From positions 11,984 through 26,960 of the forward strand of contig DJVZ01000062.1 in the NCBI GenBank assembly GCA_002441395.1: DNA of 14,977 nucleotides, in the 5' to 3' direction. The notes under the pieces were generated by a model. It had not been told where the DNA came from. It saw only the letters and a program-made list of their open reading frames with translations, and did no database searches. The DNA comes from Spirochaetaceae bacterium UBA6243 (GTDB taxonomy: Bacteria > Spirochaetota > Spirochaetia > Treponematales > Rectinemataceae). The position numbers were made by a program, and so were the translations under genes. Within the stretch, counting starts at the first letter, position 1; the number at the start of each line of letters is the position of its first letter. Below, piece after piece: positions 13,728 through 14,977 of this stretch.

Positions 13728-14977
13728 ATGGATATTATGAAGCGCGAGAGTACCGAAGCCGAGGCGGAGCGCCGCTCCCGCCTCAAGACGCTCATCAAAG
13801 AGGCTCCCCAGAGTCCCGGCGTCTACCTCATGCGCGACGAGACGGGTGAGATCATCTATGTCGGCAAGGCGAAAAGTCTTAAAAACAGGCTTTCGTCGTA
13901 TTTCAGCGGCAAAAAGGACATCAAGACCCGACACCTCGTCTCGCGCATCCACAACATCGAATGGGTCCTCGCCGCGCACGAATACGAGGCGCTCCTCCTC
14001 GAAAACAACTTCATAAAGGAGCACACTCCCCGCTACAACATCAACCTCAAGGACGGCAAAACCTACCCGTCGATCCGCATCACGAACGAGGAATTCCCGC
14101 GCGTATTCCGCACGCGGCGCATCATCAACGACGGCAGCGAATATTTCGGGCCTTTCCCGAGCGCCGAAATAATCGACACCTATCTCGACCTCATCAAGCG
14201 CATGTTTCCGCTGCGACGCTGCGTCAAGATGAAAAAGCGCGCGAGTCCCTGCATGTACTACCACATCGGGCGCTGCCCCGGTGCCTGCGCGGGAAAAATC
14301 AGCCACGAAGACTACATGAAGCGCGTCGGCGAAGTGCGCAAACTGCTCTCGGGCGATACGGAATCGCTCGTCGTGGATCTCGAGCGCGAGATGAAACGCG
14401 CGGCCGCCGAGTTGCGGTTCGAGGAAGCGGCGCACCTGCGTGAGGCGATAAAGGCCGTGCAGTCCTTCATGGGACACTCGAATGTGGTCGATTTCAACAG
14501 CCTCGACGCGCGCGATTACATCGCCTGGGAAGCCGACGGCGATCAGACGAGCTACGTGGTCTTCCAGATGCGTGACGGCAGGCTCAAGAACAGGGACAGT
14601 TTCATGGAGAACCTTGTCGACGAGCTTGAAGCGCTCGACAGCTTTCTCGCGCGCTACTATGACGGCGGAAGGGTGCCGCCGCCCAGCATTTTCGTGCGCA
14701 AGGCGGAAAACACGGCGTCTATCGCGCATTATCTGTCCGACCGCGCGGGTGTGCCGGTCGAGGTGAAGGTGCCGGACGCCGAGCGTCACTGGGCGGTGAT
14801 GAACCTCGCGGTGCAGAACGCCAGAGAGGAGCTCGCGAAGCGGCGCCGCATGCACGGGGACATCGCGGCGCTTGTGGAACTGAAGGAGAAGCTTGGTCTC
14901 GGGGCCGTGCCGACGCGCATCGAGGGCTTCGATATCGCGCAGCTCGGAGGAAAGCACACGGTGGCATCGCTGGTGAG
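13728..14977 (+). CDS. uvrC: UvrABC excinuclease subunit C (3' end outside the window)
   Basis: 416 codons are visible and the frame is still open at the window edge; full UvrC is usually about 600 residues. It makes the two incisions in nucleotide excision repair after UvrA and UvrB find the lesion. The N-terminal GIY-YIG nuclease has PGVYLM (30-35), YVGKAKSLKNRLSSYF (44-59; Arg54) and Glu92 in LLENNFIKE. Four cysteines follow with spacing C-x9-C-x7-C-x3-C (RRC through PGAC), close to the iron-sulfur cysteines known in E. coli UvrC. A UVR domain (about 220-250; LRFEEAAHLRE) comes next. The window ends just inside the C-terminal RNase H-like nuclease (RIEGFDIAQLGG). ATG 13728 and ATG 13737 are both possible; neither has a Shine-Dalgarno sequence. 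Confidence 0.95.
   Translation, partial: MDIMKRESTEAEAERRSRLKTLIKEAPQSPGVYLMRDETGEIIYVGKAKSLKNRLSSYFSGKKDIKTRHLVSRIHNIEWVLAAHEYEALLLENNFIKEHTPRYNINLKDGKTYPSIRITNEEFPRVFRTRRIINDGSEYFGPFPSAEIIDTYLDLIKRMFPLRRCVKMKKRASPCMYYHIGRCPGACAGKISHEDYMKRVGEVRKLLSGDTESLVVDLEREMKRAAAELRFEEAAHLREAIKAVQSFMGHSNVVDFNSLDARDYIAWEADGDQTSYVVFQMRDGRLKNRDSFMENLVDELEALDSFLARYYDGGRVPPPSIFVRKAENTASIAHYLSDRAGVPVEVKVPDAERHWAVMNLAVQNAREELAKRRRMHGDIAALVELKEKLGLGAVPTRIEGFDIAQLGGKHTVASLV

Noticed and set aside
13719..14957. Minus-strand open frame of 412 codons opposite uvrC
   Set aside because: UvrC on the plus strand shows the GIY-YIG, cysteine, UVR and RNase H-like motifs; the opposite frame has none and would cover the uvrC promoter.

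Overview
The window is about 15 kb of GC-rich bacterial chromosome with tightly packed genes, many joined by ATGA stop/start overlaps. No gene present settles the phylum. The peptide-binding protein has a plain Sec signal peptide and no lipobox cysteine, which points to a free periplasmic protein and so to a diderm (inference). There are no rRNA or tRNA genes, CRISPR arrays or recognisable insertion sequences.

Layout. (1) 2-1503: the end of an unidentified gene, overlapping a polytopic membrane protein with a DUF4129-like C-terminus. (2) About 1545-2570: an AT-rich island holding a toxin-first BrnT-like/CopG-like toxin-antitoxin pair with its own sigma70-type promoter, followed by a 389-bp gap that contains the promoter of the next operon. 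(3) 2578-10282: an apparent operon for peptide import and cleavage, with two permeases (DppB/DppC type), a binding protein, two ATPases (DppD/DppF type) and a gamma-glutamyltransferase-family Ntn hydrolase without a signal peptide. The layout suggests that a gamma-glutamyl or similar peptide is imported whole and cleaved in the cytoplasm. The second ATPase carries about 180 extra, mostly helical residues between Walker A and the Q-loop. (4) 10302-11580: a probable 33-codon leader ORF whose stop overlaps the start of an MFS transporter, with two mutually exclusive hairpins around that start. (5) 11639-12625: a Gfo/Idh/MocA oxidoreductase. (6) 12668-13605, minus strand: ribA (GTP cyclohydrolase II) with an unusual cysteine-rich N-terminal extension, translationally coupled to a small cysteine-rich CWC protein. 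(7) 13728-end: uvrC, divergent from ribA and cut by the window edge.

The points most worth a second look are the insertion in the DppF-type ATPase, the coupled leader ORF and switching hairpins before the MFS gene, the cysteine-rich ribA extension coupled to a CWC protein, the transporter-plus-cytoplasmic-hydrolase operon, and the apparently leaderless toxin start followed by a strong antitoxin ribosome site.
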